From NCBI GenBank assembly GCA_007922195.1, contig ML682008.1:5599847-5663846 (forward strand): 64,000 nt of DNA, written 5' to 3'. Positions 1 to 11,678 of this stretch are shown here, piece after piece (position 1 is the stretch's first letter; the number at the start of each line of letters is the position of its first letter). This stretch comes from Podocnemis expansa. Its lineage: Eukaryota > Chordata > Testudines > Podocnemididae. The notes under the pieces were generated by a model. It ran no database searches. It saw nothing but the letters and a program-made list of their open reading frames with translations, and was not told where the DNA came from. A program made the position numbers and the translations under genes.

Positions 1-1170
1 TGAATTATCATGGTGTCATCCCTAGAAAAGTCTCACTAATACGTAAAACCATTGTGGTCTTATACAGATTTCTCATTTAAATCCTTTTTTCCATAAACAC
101 GATTTGGGAGTGTTCCACAAGTCCTGTGTTAGCAAATGAACCCTATATTCCCAAATGTGAATGACAACTTCCTTTTTAGTTTAGTTTTAGCCTCCAAATT
201 ATTATCAGAAGACGTAGGTGGTTGGAAGGGGGGAGCCCTCCATTTCAAACCTCCTGCAAATCATCTGTAACTTCCTTAAAGGCAGGATAGTGAACTGGCA
301 TATGTCATTAGGTGGGTTCAAATTCCCTCTCGTAAAGAGTTAATAAATAACTAAAGTATTTGGCTGAAAATCAGAATAAAAACAATTTGTTCTTGTCATC
401 TAGTGATGGTTAAATATGAAAAATAGGTCCCAAGTTTTAACTGATCCATGAATCTAATTTGTGAGCTGCTGCTGGTTCAGTGTATCATAAAAAAGTGTTA
501 AGTCATATTTTCTATATCAAGTGCAGTGGGACAGACTTAAATATCCTTACTGGTTATTAAGGACTATAAAATGTAATATACCACAGAAAAAGGCTTTAAT
601 TCTTTCCTTCTGCACTTTTCTTGCTTAAAAGTGTCGTCCTGTTTCTGAAAGCTTCTTTTGTTTATAGGTAGTTTTTAATATTTCTAGTTATTAGGGTTAA
701 ACAGAAGTAGCAATGGACTAATTGGGCATTACGTGGCCTTACTGCTTGTGGAGGGAGCTGTGAATTATTTTCATCACTGTCAAGTAGGCCAAGGGAAAAT
801 ATGAGGAATTTTCTCTATTCTCACAGCAAGTTGGAGATTTAGTTGGAGTGAACATAAAACGGGCTAGACTATGATGTCGCAACTCATTATGTAAGTGCAG
901 TGTGGATGTCCACAGCAGGTGTTCCATAGGGAAGGGATACAGTGATCAGATAAAATGGATGTGAAAAGGACCTAAAGGAGGTGTTATTTAAAGGACCAGA
1001 AACGGTGGTTCAGGGCTCTGTGGCTGGGAGTCAGTGCCCTGGTGCTTGATAGCCCCCTCATTCGGGGTTGGGAGTAGAAGATGAGGTCCCAGCAGCAGCA
1101 GCAGGGTGGCTGAGGCCAGGATAGGGAAAGCAGGAGGGCTGACAGCATATAGCCTTTGTGATGAGTATAC

Positions 1171-1357
1171 CAGGGGTGGCCAAACTTATGGAACTTGAGA
1201 GCCACACAAGTTGATTGTTAAACCTTCAAGAGCCACACTGAGGCATATAGCCATATACTTTTACCTACTAAATTGATTTGCTGACGTTCTTCCGCAAGCC
1301 ACACTTTTTCATTCAAAAGCCACATGTGGCTCCCGAGCCGCAGTTTGGCCATGCCTG
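1171..1357. mobile_element. Non-autonomous hAT-like element (MITE)
   Basis: The ends are inverted repeats: CAGGGGTGGCCAAACT at the left, and CAGTTTGGCCATGCCTG at the right, which is its near-complement. The interior repeats AGAGCCACA / CCACATGTGGCTC motifs. The CAGGGGTGGCCAAACT terminus is typical of hAT (Charlie-type) MITEs in amniotes. No convincing 8-bp target duplication remains (GAGTATAC versus AAACAATT), so the element is old or its edges are off by a few bases. Confidence 0.7.
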
Positions 1358-1799
1358 AAACAATTAGAGAATTGTCTGTGTGCTGTAGAATTTTATCTGC
1401 CAGTTATTTCTAGGTATTTAGGAATAATACTGTGGCCTAATTAAACCACATCCAGGGTCTCCTGTCATCCTTCTGGCATGGATCAATGTACTAACAATTT
1501 GCTTTGATTTCTAGTGGTAAAAGAAATTTCCTCATTTGTCAGTGCATCTGATGAGGTGTGGTTTAACAGTTCTAGCTTTGGTGTAAAGCCAGTTCTAATG
1601 AGAAAACAATTGTATACTGACGATGATGTGTGATGAAATAGAGCTATTTGTATTTATGTCTCATATTTCCCCTCCCCTCTGGAACAGTCTAGCATTTTAT
1701 GGGATAGATCTTCTTCTGAATATAAGCTTTTAAAATGAGTATGGTAGGAGGTGAGGGGGGTGGAAAAAAGAAGAGAGAATGGATTCAGATTGAGACTAT

Positions 1800-1960
1800 T
1801 TTAACTCATAAGCACTTACCATGTTTAGATTGAAAAACACCTTACAAAGGCTGAGAACAATTAGCCTTAATTAAGAGATGAGGAAAGCTAAGTGAAGTGA
1901 CTTTATTATCAACAATCGGATCAAAAATTTAGCCTAGAACTTCATAACTGCTGTATTCAT
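1800..1960 (-). repeat. MIR-like SINE fragment
   Basis: The stretch around AGAGATGAGGAAAGCTAAG followed by GTGACTT resembles the reverse complement of the MIR core (remembered consensus ...AGATGAGGAAACTGAGG...AAGTGACTT). It is decayed, with approximate edges. Confidence 0.5.
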
Positions 1961-2036
1961 AGTCAGTCCTCTTCAAATCAAATTCTCATGTTGATAATTA
2001 TGTTAGGAAGAAATTTTCTTCCTATCTTTAGAGACA

Positions 2037-2125
2037 AGGTCCTGCAAATTATACTCAGGTAAGTTAGTTGGAGTAACTCACATGAATGAGATTTATGCAT
2101 ATGAATAAGGGTTTTCAATTTGGTT
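2037..2125. repeat. Diverged MITE-like repeat
   Basis: CCTGCAAATTATACTCA... followed by GAGTAACTCACATGAATGAG resembles a common sauropsid repeat with GAGTAACT/ACTCACATGAG motifs, also seen at 21060-21170. Edges and family are uncertain. Confidence 0.35.
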
Positions 2126-3299
2126 CTTTTCATACAGTTTTAAATGCAAAATACATTTTTTTGTAAATGAATCATTGATGGAGAAATATACTGGACTTGT
2201 GGCTGCTGTTCGCTTAGGTGTAAATTATCAAATGATGTAGAGCTTGGAAAAGAGTTTAGATATATTCTTGTAAAATTTCATATTTAGTATAAACAGGATT
2301 AAAAGTAAAAATAGCAGGCTTTGTTTTTTCCCCAGAGGTTGATCTCAGTTGGGATTAATGATTGCCTTGTGGTCTACACTCTGAAAAAGTAAAATAGATT
2401 TGCGTATGTGCTTAACTTTAAGCACATATTTAAATGCTTTATTGGTTTATAGCCTTAGCATAGTATTCTTGAGATCCTCAAGTATCAGGGTCTGAATAAG
2501 TGCAAAGTGTTCTGTGTGACAAACATGATATTTATTGGAAGACAGATTCTGTATAATGGTGAGGAAAGTTCAAATTACAGAATTTTTCATGGTTGGTAGA
2601 TCTACAACAAAAAGCTGACAGATTTTTCACAGGAAATTTTTCCAATTTTTAAACCTCTTGAGAAATGAAACAAAATCAAGAATCAGAATGATAAAGCAAC
2701 ACAGGCTAACATTATGCTAATTCTGTTAGATTTAGAATGTTACAATTCATCCTCTGCAACATTACTTTCTTTTGTATGCCACAGAAATTAGGTTGTCCTT
2801 CTGATGCATATTCCTGGGTTCCTTTTTACTACAGGACATGAAAAATGAAATATGTGCAAAAAAAAAGACTTAACCCACTTACCTGTGTAGAGTTAGTGAG
2901 TTTATTATATCTGTTGCCTGATAGGTTGTTTTGATGCATATATTATCACTTCCAGAGATGAATTCTTTATGTATCTTTAAAACAAATCATTCACATGAGG
3001 CTTCTAGATTAGCAGTTTTTTTCTCCCAGCATAATGAATACTCTTCCAGTTGTTCATGCATCTTTTATAAATGGAACAATCTGTTAAATAAATGACATTT
3101 TCCTCTCATATCTCTCCTTGTCCATAAAGAAGATAGAACCAACCTAAGGCCAGATCTTTCTGGTAAATGATCAAGGTTGTGCATGAAAATTCAGGATTGA
3201 CGCTAATGTGTGTACTCAGTTTACTTTAGCAAGTGAACCTTTGTATTCATCCTCGCTTTTCAATTAATGTCATGACTTTTCTTTTCTCCTTTTTCACAG

Positions 3300-3344
3300 A
3301 ATAATGATATCGTCTATTACAATGCGAAAGATGATCAGAATGAT
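3300..3344 (+). CDS. CACNA2D1: CACNA2D1 internal coding exon (15 codons)
   Basis: The 45-base exon encodes NNDIVYYNAKDDQND. It is preceded by a pyrimidine-rich tract ending in CACAG and followed by a consensus donor GTAAGT. The length is exactly 15 codons, so it is phase 0 on both sides. The VYYNAKDD core matches alpha2delta-1, where the remembered human sequence reads VVYYNAKDD at about residues 122-130. Alpha2delta-2 shares this core, so the paralogue is decided by the exon at 36615. The protein is an extracellular, GPI-anchored and proteolytically matured auxiliary subunit of high-voltage-activated calcium channels. It raises channel surface expression and binds gabapentinoids. This segment lies upstream of the von Willebrand A domain. 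The preceding exon is not in the window. Confidence 0.93.
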
Positions 3345-3787
3345 GTAAGTAATATATTTACTTTCTTCTTTTACCTTCAAAATATAAGCTGCTTAAATAC
3401 TGAGAAAACTGAAAGGAGCATTAAATCTTTTAAAGGTGTTAAACAGGATATTATCCATTGCTTCTGGAAAATATTCTGGATCTTTGGAAATACATACCAA
3501 GTGTGGTAGTCTGTTAAGCTGCATTTTTTATTAGTTTATTGGGGTTACATTTTCCCTCATTAGGCCTTGTGAATTATTAGTTATGGAGTATGCTCGGGAA
3601 AGGAACCCTCCCATCACATTATAGGCTATCTGCAGAGTTAAATGAATTAAAAAGCTATAGACTTAACTGTGAAAATATAGATTCAATAAAACCAAATTAA
3701 ACCATTTCAGAGCTATTTTCTTATTTTCCTTCCAATCTTTTTTAACGGCTGGGGACAAAAACTCAATGAAAAAGCATTTTCCAGAGA

Positions 3788-3856
3788 GATAGCTGTGTTA
3801 GTGCGTGTACGGCAAAAACAAGAGTCATGTGGCACCTTGAAGACTAACAAATGTTA
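3788..3856 (-). mobile_element. Penelope-like element terminal-repeat fragment
   Basis: GCTGTGTTAGTG..., then GTGGCACCTTGAAGACTAACAAA, matches the other PLE terminal repeats in this window in antisense orientation. Only the outer part is left. Confidence 0.65.
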
Positions 3857-3906
3857 TTGAGATAAACATGTTTGTATGAAATCCTAGCCTAATTTAACAC
3901 GCTTAG

Positions 3907-4014
3907 TGGGCCAGATTTGCCTCTGCACCCTCTGAATGCATTCACAGCAGTAGCAAGTAGTAGCAGATCAATTTTGCATTGACGTAAAGGTGCAGGAAAA
4001 ATGAATCTGGCCCA
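3907..4014. mobile_element. Short MITE with 11-bp terminal inverted repeats
   Basis: TGGGCCAGATT at 3907-3917 and its exact reverse complement AATCTGGCCCA at 4004-4014 bound a 108-bp element. It belongs to the common 'GGGCCAGATT' repeats of turtle and bird genomes. It carries no coding capacity. Confidence 0.6.
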
Positions 4015-4019
4015 AGAAC

Positions 4020-7000
4020 TTTAGAAAGAGGCAGGGTGTGTTGGTACTTATTTGAGTTAAGCTCATTCTCTAAATTGTCTGAGGTTTCCCACTATGATTT
4101 TATTAAATCTCTTGCTGTCTCTTGGGAGAAAGAGATGTTATCTCTTCCTTCACTTGAGATACTAAAGCTGTTTTTCTTTATTGTAGATTTAATTTATACA
4201 AGAATGGGAAAGGTATTGGAATGTATTAATTAGATGGATCAGAATGCTTCATTTGCACTCGGTAATCAAATATTGCTAAAAGATTGATGGCATCTATATC
4301 TCACTTGATGCTGTTGCAGTAAGGTAATTAAATAAGATACATAGATCATGTCAAACACATTATTTGAGTTGTTTATATAGGAGATGGGGACTAAACTGGG
4401 ATGAAGGTACAAAGTGTTTGTTGACAAAAAAGAATCGAAAACCACAGATTAAAATTTTCAATCTTGAGTGCCTAAGTCCATGCTTAAGATTTTAAATAAA
4501 AGTGATACAAGTTTGGAAGTTGTTGAGTACCTGACTGTTGAATTCAATGACATTTTCAGGTGCTCTGCATTTTTGAAAACAGGCCACTTCTCTTAGGCAT
4601 TTTAGGTATGCATTTAAAATTTTATGTGTAGGAGTCCAGGTTTGAGTAGTTTTGGTATCAAATAGAAGTCCATGCTTTAAGTCTGATAAAAATACTTTTG
4701 AGAGGTTGTCTGAGACTTTTTTTTTAAATAAAATTATAGCAATAGTTAAAACATGTTGGGCATGGTTGAAATGCAAACACTGTTCAGCCTTTTATATTAT
4801 TCTCTGTTCGCCTTTCCCTTCGGGAGCTCCAAAGCCATTGACCCTAGCGGGAGATATTAAGATACCTCATGATTATTAATTTAATAGCAGTTATGAGGGA
4901 GAATTTTTCAGTAAATAAGAAAAACTTTAATATGACAAAACCAGTACAGCACGTAATTCCAAAGACCAACACCAGTTAACGTTTCTGTTTTAAACAGCAG
5001 TCTGTTTCTGAACAAATGAAACATTCTGAACCCTTGGGCTTCAGTCACGTGCTCCAATATTTTGCAGAGTGACAATATTAGAGGAATTTTTTCAAAGCAA
5101 ACATCAGTAATATTTGAGCCTTGTTGTCTGGTCTCAGTCTTTGTGTATTTGGTGATTTTTTTGAGAGAGAGAGAGAAACTTCTGGAGGTCGGCAAAAGTG
5201 AAGAGTAAAAATTTAGGTTGAATAGAATTCTTCAGACCTCTGTTTAGTTTAAGATCAGGTTCCCTAAATGCAGTGGTTAAAAAAAAAAGTAAATATATAA
5301 TGGGTAGAAAAGGAAGGAATTAAACTGGTGAACCCCATAGAAGGGTCTGTATGCCCTGCACTATAGTGTGCTCTGGAGAGGAATGAAGTATAAATACTAG
5401 TTAGTTAGCTACAAGCGAGCATCTGATTCTCACTGTGTTGGGACTATTTACATGGCCACGTGTGTTGACACATTTCATTGCATTTCCTCCTTTCATAATA
5501 ATTCACATTTCAAAAGGTAGGAGTACTGGAAAGCAGGGATATTTTATCTCTGGGATTTTCTTTTCCCTTTTAAGTGTTTTATTTTATTTTTTCTTCAAAT
5601 TTAAGAAAATGTGAATGAATAAAGAATTAGACTTCAAGGAGCTGTTGGATTTTAAAGCCCCTGGCTGGTTTCAGGAACATGTGCTTTGTCTCTGCCAGAT
5701 GAGTCTTTGTAACTGGCATGATCAGAAGCTGCTTGGCTGCCTTTGAAACTAGTGTTCTGACTCCACAGATGCCACTAATGATGTCCCCCATGACTTCTGG
5801 TTAGACCCTGACGATTTAGGTCATCTTTACTTTTCACTGCCATTGATGCCTATTCAGTGTATCTACTAAGGGCTGGGCACACTCATTCTGTATAAATTCT
5901 TGTAATGCTTTTCTTTTTGGAGCATTCATCAAAGGCAAAGCTTTCTTGTTAGCGCTAACCTTTATCACCTTTGAAGCAGTAATTCACTCACTGGTTATAA
6001 TCAAACAATGAAAGACTTATTTACATTAGCATATACACAAAAAGAAGACATGAGCCACAGATGTTATTCAAAAAGGCCAACATTTCTGAGGCTAAGTAAT
6101 TTTTGTTGTTCTCAACTTTAGGCACGTTAGAAAGATGTGATTTTTCAGAAAGCACCTACCTTCTGAAAATCTGTCATCTTTAAGGAATTTCACTTTGGGT
6201 GCACAGCAGGGGTAATCACTTTTGAAAATCAGGGCCTAAATGTATTTTCAAAAATATAAAGTTGAATGAGTGCAGGTTAGGAAACAAAAATCTCCACTGT
6301 TGTCAATCTGACTGTGTGGTTTTGAATAAGTTGCCTGACCACTTTACCTTGGTGTCCGAATTTGTACAATGGAGATAAAATGAATCTCATGGCGGTGCTA
6401 TGGATGGATTAATCATTTTGCTAAAAGCACTTTAAATGTGAAAAGTGATTATATAATTTATATAATTTACATAAGTTAACTAATGCAAATTCTCAAAAAA
6501 AATTCTAAAAGAGTTAATGAAAAACAAGATTAAGCAGAAATCTGGTTATCAGGATATCTGTTAACCAGTTGCAGTCTTCTTTATCTGAAATATGAACACT
6601 CATGAGACCTTTCTTCCATTTCTATCTCACTGATTTGTAGTTAAATTCTAATTTGCAACCTCAGTAAGTTGAGTTGCAGCCTCGATGAGTTGAGATCTGC
6701 TTCAACCACCTACTAACCTCTCCTCCACCATCCCTGTTACTATAGTATAGCGTTGCCTTCCTCACCTCCCCTTTCCAATTTTTTCTATCCTTTTGTATTT
6801 TGTAGATACCTGACATTTAGGCTGGGCTATTACAGTGCACCGAGTTAGCTCTCCAGGAGTTAGGAATTAAACTGCAGTTCAGTAAACTTCTAGAGTAAAA
6901 GAATGTATGTATATGTTGAAAGAAAGGGGGAAAAAATCATTAAGCACTGGCACTTTCTGAGGAATAGATTGACTTTGTCTCAGAGTAAGCAGAAAGAAGT

Positions 7001-7395
7001 CACAATGAAGAAGTGCATCATTACCAGCCTTGATTAAGTAAATTTTTAGATCTATAGTGTGTCTCTCTGCTTGGAGCCTATGTGAAACTTGTTTACTCTG
7101 GCAGCTGTGGTTAGTTCAGTTCACTCACCCAGTTCTTAGACCTATCTGTTCTTGAAGGAAGGGGAAATTTGGTAAATCAGGTCTTCTGTTCAGCTGACCT
7201 ACCCACAAGAGGAGAAGCTTTTTGGACAACCAAAACGTATTGAACATTCTGATCAGCCAGCTCAGAGTCTTTACTCTTTTGGCTGACTTTTCATTTTCCA
7301 AGAGAAATCATTTTGTATTTGTCCCCATAAATTCTGTAAATTCAGTACAGATTTTGTTCTGCATAAAATGCCGCAAGATTCAGTGTCGTTCTTGA
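4020..7395. other. Intronic stretch, mostly unassigned
   Basis: Apart from a probable MIR near 6310-6445, I recognise no gene or mobile element. The reading frames here are short and unlike known proteins. The sequence is moderately AT-rich, and 5640-6060 has more even composition and could hold conserved non-coding sequence, which I cannot test. Confidence 0.5.
6305..6445 (+). repeat. MIR-like SINE fragment
   Basis: TGTGTGGTTTTGAATAAGTTGCC followed at the usual distance by GTACAATGGAGATAAAATGA matches the 3' half of MIR (remembered TGTGACCTTGGGCAAGTTAC...TGTAAAATGGGGATAAT). Confidence 0.6.
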
Positions 7396-7399
7396 CTTT

Positions 7400-8098
7400 T
7401 ACATTTAATGACACCCCTGGAAGCAGCCTTCACAAGTGTGCGTTCTATCAGCTGCCCCTCTTGTGGGACTAAAATGACCTTGTGTGTTCACCTGCTCGTC
7501 CAGCAATGTGATTTATGCCATCATGTGCCAGGAATGCCCCCACACCTTGTTTGTTGGACAAACAAGACAGTCTCTAAGCAAAAGAATAAATGGACACTAA
7601 ACTGACATCAGAAATCACAACATTCAAAAACAAGTAGGGGAACATTTCATTCTCCCTTCTCACTTCACTGATGATTTGTTAATAGGCGTGCTAAAGCAAA
7701 TGGGTAACTCATGAAAAGTTCAAAGAGGAGCTGCAGAATTGAAATTCATATGCAAATTTGACTGCATGAAAGTAGGATTGAATAGTGGCTATGGATTCTT
7801 TTCCCATTACAAAAGGTGATTTGACCTCACTCTCCTCTATGTGCTGTTTCCCAGTGCTTCAGTCTTAACAGCTGCTCTGATTTGCTGTTACAGTGTGACC
7901 TGAACCTGTGACTTGCACTCCCCTGCATTTATTTTCCTCCCATTCTGTAAGTTCCCCCATGTTCAAAGCATCTGATGAAGTGGGATTTTCTCCCATGACA
8001 GCTCATGCAATAAGTAAATTAGTTAGTCTTTTAAAGTGCCGCCAGACTCCTCGTTTGTTTTGCTGGACTTGACTAACATGGCTGTCCCTTTAGAACTA
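7400..8098 (+). mobile_element. Penelope-like retroelement, 3' part with GIY-YIG remnant and terminal repeat
   Basis: At about 7505-7600 the + strand encodes VIYAIMCQECP, then LFVGQT and SLSKRINGH. This is the GIY-YIG endonuclease signature of Penelope-like elements (I/VY...C..C...YVGQT...L..RI..H). Upstream, paired Cys codons (ISCPSCG) recall the Cys-rich linker, but a frame change separates it from the GIY-YIG part. Near 7735-7800 another frame encodes ELKFICKFDC, then SGYGFFSHY, matching the C-terminal motif ELEFICRFN of the PLE copy at 48217-48438. The element ends with the terminal repeat at about 7960-8098. It is frameshifted and inactive. Confidence 0.85.
7972..8028 (+). ncRNA. Candidate decayed hammerhead-ribozyme-like motif in PLE terminal repeat
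   Basis: CTGATGA is followed by hairpin GTGGGATTTTCTCCCAT, then GACA (GAAA expected), then GCTCATGCAATAA... up to TTAGTC. This is the order of the hammerhead core (CUGANGA, stem II, GAAA, stem III, cleavage triplet). The second core motif is mutated here, and one extra A precedes stem II. PLEs are known to carry hammerhead ribozymes, but I could not fold or score this copy. Confidence 0.4.
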
Positions 8099-8910
8099 CT
8101 GTGTGTGGACAGTGATCTTTTCTTAGTCATCTTTGACTCCATGTCTGCCCTCTTTTCTTTCCTCTAATGCTGCTTTAATAGTTTTTTACCATGACATTTT
8201 GCTGATCATCTAGCACCGTCTGGTGGAGTTACAACCACTTTGCTTCTGCTGTGTTGTTTCTATGTGTTCAGCTTCTCCTCCTTTATGCTTGGCAATTGAA
8301 ACCCCTTTACCACTACACCTCCCTGCTGTTGTGTCCCAAAATTCTTTGTTGATCACATCTACTTACCATATTTCCTATCAGATTTTTGTTCTTGAGTAAC
8401 CATTTTATGTTGTTGATGTCCAACTGTTTTTTTTCTCACTGTTTCAGCCTCTCCTTGTTCTTTGTTGTTTCCAGCTCATGATTTTTTGACTCTGAAAGGA
8501 TCCCCTTTAACTCAATAAAAGGCCAGCATTTTACTAATTTATAACAAGTGCACATTGATACAAAACACCATCACCTCTAGCTTTCTTATCAATTGAAATT
8601 TCACCTCAACTCTAATATTAAAAAGTTTAGGAGTGAGTGTGTATGACTGATTGATTGTGACGTGCCGGTAATAAATTTGCCTAGACTCATCTCTGAAACA
8701 TCGTCCCTTATGATAGTTTCTCATTTACTCTTCTTCCACTAAATCTTTACTACTAACCTAATGATTTCTGAATCTAGTTCAGTCTGAAATATGTACCATT
8801 AACTTAATCTAGTCTGTTTTTCTGTGCTTAAATCCAGTTTACTTTCACATAGTGCTCTGAAGATCTGGCTTTCTCACTATTTCTATCAGAATAGTTTGGG
8901 GGGGGGTGTC

Positions 8911-8911
8911 T

Positions 8912-8963
<52 letters not shown>

Positions 8964-8976
8964 TNNNNNNNNNNTT

Positions 8977-9020
<44 letters not shown>

Positions 9021-9021
9021 T
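8911..9021. repeat. (TTTC)n microsatellite containing an assembly gap
   Basis: A pure TTTC tetranucleotide array is interrupted by ten N at 8965-8974 and followed by a run of nine A. The real length is unknown. The two long reading frames across it are artefacts of the repeat. Confidence 0.98.
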
Positions 9022-9194
9022 AAAAAAAAAGCCTATTTGCCAGTCACTCATTGGCCTTTTGTGTGTCTAATCCCATCAAATTGTAATCCTCAATCTCCCA
9101 ATCAGGAATGAATCTCTTGAATTCTGCGATGTCAGATGCTGCAGGTTTATTTTACTATTTATGTGTACCTCAGCCCCAAATTATCATCATGATC

Positions 9195-9345
9195 ATTAGT
9201 GTATTAGCACATTTTATCCTCATAACAAGTGTAGGAAGTATTTTCTTCCTATTTGGGGACTGAGACACAGGCTAGATTGAATGACTTGCTAAGATTACAA
9301 AAGATGACCAGGATTAACCCAGTAGATTTCCATTCCCTGCAACAT
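9195..9345 (-). repeat. MIR-like SINE fragment
   Basis: TTTTATCCTCATAACAAG, then GACTGAGACACAGG and GAATGACTTGCTAAG, follow the reverse complement of the MIR core in order and spacing. Confidence 0.65.
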
Positions 9346-10804
9346 ATTTCCTCACCTTCCTGTTTGGCAGGTTGTAGTCTATGTTGCTCACATTTATTTG
9401 ACGGTGTAGAGTACAGTGTAGTGTGACATTGCTTTTATGGAACAGTTGAACAGCACTGTGCTACTGTCCACTTCCACACATTTTAATTCTCTGCTTCTTT
9501 CATTTAGGCTCCTTGCTTTTTCCACTTCTCTCTTTTTACAGTCTCCTCTGACTCACCTTTCAGTTCTTTTATTTTCCTTATATTGTCTTGCTTTATTTCC
9601 AATCAGCACTTTTTCAGATCTCTTCCTAATCTAATTACTTTCCATATATTTGCTCATATAAGCCATTCCTCTACTAATTGCTCCACCTCATTTTCACTCC
9701 TTCTGCTCTTCCCCGCCACCCCCCCTTTTTTTTTCCCAAGTATTGGTCACTTCTTCCCCTGTGGCAAACTGCAGTAACCAGGTTACTTCCATTATGTGCA
9801 TAGGCAGCAGCTTTCATTGTATTTTATGTAACTGTAACAGCTTCTGCAGTAGAAGAAACTAAAGCACACTTTAATTTTAAGAGCTTAAAATTCAGTGGTT
9901 TTTCTCTGGTGTTTTCTTTGTGATAGTAATTTTCATGTTCCATTTTTAAGGCTAAACATGTAGCAGGTTCACCTTCCAGACTGCCACTGTAAACTCTAAT
10001 GATATAAACACACCACAGGGTAAAGCTGCTTATTAAACTGTGATTGGAGATTTCAGAATGAACTGGGAAAATCGTAATTATGCATAGGATCATTCCAGAG
10101 CTGCCCATTAATGTCTTCATTATTCACAGACTGTTACTCCCTCCCTTGCTTTATGTGGTGGTAAGATAAGTGAGTTATCGGTTAGTGTGCTGCCAGTCAA
10201 ATGATAAGTTAGGGCCGTGATAACTGGCTCTGATACTATGTTTAATATCTAATGCAGATAATAGTGTGTGTCCTGCTTTGTGTCTGTCCTGAGCAAATCT
10301 ACTTCTTCCATTTTATTCTAATCATGGTTTTTATAATCCTTTACACAGAAAGGGCATAATACCCTAAGGGAAAGGAGAGTACAGAATTGTAGAGACTTAG
10401 CTAATTAACTCAGAGGACTGAGGTTTGTTCTTTCTACCTAAGTTGCTCTTTTTATTTAACATTTAGCTTAACCTCAAACCAGAACAGCCATGCCTAGCTA
10501 GAAGCTTCCAGCACTCTTTTACTCTGATTCATTAGTCCTTAATTGGGAACAGTCAGTTGCATCGCCTGGCAAGGGATAAATCCCTAATTGACACAAGTGA
10601 TTTATTAGAGAAGAGGATTTCCTTCAACAGTCGCATATTGGAAAGCAGCCGTGACTGATGGAGCAGCACCGCTTGTGCAGATATTAATCATTTACTAATA
10701 GTTAAAGCAACAGCACACATTTTATTTATTTTCTTACTGGACTGAAGAGGGTGAGGGGTCTAACAATGAGAGCTCCACAAGAGACTGAACAAATTAAGAC
10801 CTAA

Positions 10805-10862
10805 GCTTTAGCTAAGGCTACACTACGAATTTTTCCTACAAGGGAAACAGCCTGATTATGCT
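10805..10862. repeat. Possible solo terminus of a Harbinger-like element
   Basis: CTAAGGCTACACTACGAATTT resembles the outer end of the GTCTACAC-type elements at 17075 and 63395. Only one end is present, so this is tentative. Confidence 0.3.
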
Positions 10863-10869
10863 TCTGATG

Positions 10870-11421
10870 TACATTTTTATTTATTTGGGGGCTGTCGCTT
10901 TTTGAGTCTTTGGCTGGCCGTTCTTCAAATTCTTTTTTTTTTTTTTTGTCTTCCTAATTATTTTTTCCATATTCACTTGCCAGAGTTTATGTGCCTTTCT
11001 GTTTTCCTCAATAGGATTTAACTTCTGTATTTTACCTCTAACTGTGGCTTTTAGAGTGTTGTTTAGCCATGGTCCTCTTTGGTCCAATTACTATGCTTTT
11101 GGTTTTGTTTTATTTTGGGATATACATTTAAACTGAGCTTCCATTATAGTGTCTTTAGAAAGTTTCCATGCAGCTTGCAGGAATTTCACTGTTGGCACGA
11201 AGCCTACTAACTTCTGTCTCACTTGCTTCCTCATTTGCTTGTAGCTCCTCTTTCTGAAGTAAATACTATCATGGTGGGCTGCTTTAGTGATTCCTCAGCA
11301 AAGAGATGTTAAATTATGTTATGTCGTGGTTACTCTTAAAAAGAGGTTCAGATTCTGAATAAGATCCTGTGCTCCACTTACGACTAAACCAAGAATTGCT
11401 TCTCTTCTTTTGGGATCCAGG
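10870..11421 (-). mobile_element. Non-LTR retrotransposon (LINE) remnant, part 1
   Basis: Minus-strand translation gives a decayed LINE-like polypeptide, for example WLNNTLKATVRGKIQKLN at 10950-11075. It continues across a hAT insertion into KQFLDTLNDCF near 11700-11735. WLN...L and FLDTLNDCF resemble segments between the endonuclease and reverse transcriptase in CR1/L2-type LINEs. There is a run of T at 10927-10946 (A-rich on the coding strand). Family and edges are uncertain. Confidence 0.55.
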
Positions 11422-11678
11422 CAGGGGCATTGCTATCCTGAGTCTGGGGCCAGGGTCCTGCGCACCATCCACATGGGCCCACCCTAGGGCCTGATCCATC
11501 TCTTGCCACTTCCGGCCAGTGGAAAGCAGCCCTAGCCAGGATCCATCATCCGGTTCCAGCCACTGCTGGCCAGTGGCAGGCAGCCCCGGCCCAGATCCAG
11601 ATCCAGCCCCACCAGCTGCCAGGGCCAGAGACGTTGGGGGGCTGCAGCCCTTTGGGCCCTGCAGCAGTGATGCCTCTG
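11422..11678. mobile_element. Non-autonomous hAT element inside a LINE remnant
   Basis: The left end CAGGGGCATTGCTA and right end AGCAGTGATGCCTCTG are inverted repeats of the same family as the element at 49849. Flanks GATCCAGG (11414-11421) and GTTCCAGG (11679-11686) form an 8-bp target duplication with one mismatch. The GC-rich interior gives an artefactual proline/glycine-rich reading frame on the minus strand. The insertion interrupts the LINE remnant. Confidence 0.85.

Larger units (their letters stand above)
1..3299 (+). other. CACNA2D1: CACNA2D1 intron (3' part) upstream of the 45-base exon
   Basis: AT-rich intronic sequence ending in the pyrimidine-rich acceptor at 3280-3299. Only a hAT-like MITE (1171-1357), a decayed MIR (about 1800-1960) and a weak MITE-like patch near 2037-2125 were recognised. 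The upstream exon, expected to encode an HQWREDF-like segment, was not seen. Confidence 0.8.

Noticed and set aside
8824..9111. Ser/Phe and Lys/Glu repeat 'proteins'
   Set aside because: Translation of the (TTTC)n microsatellite and its N gap.
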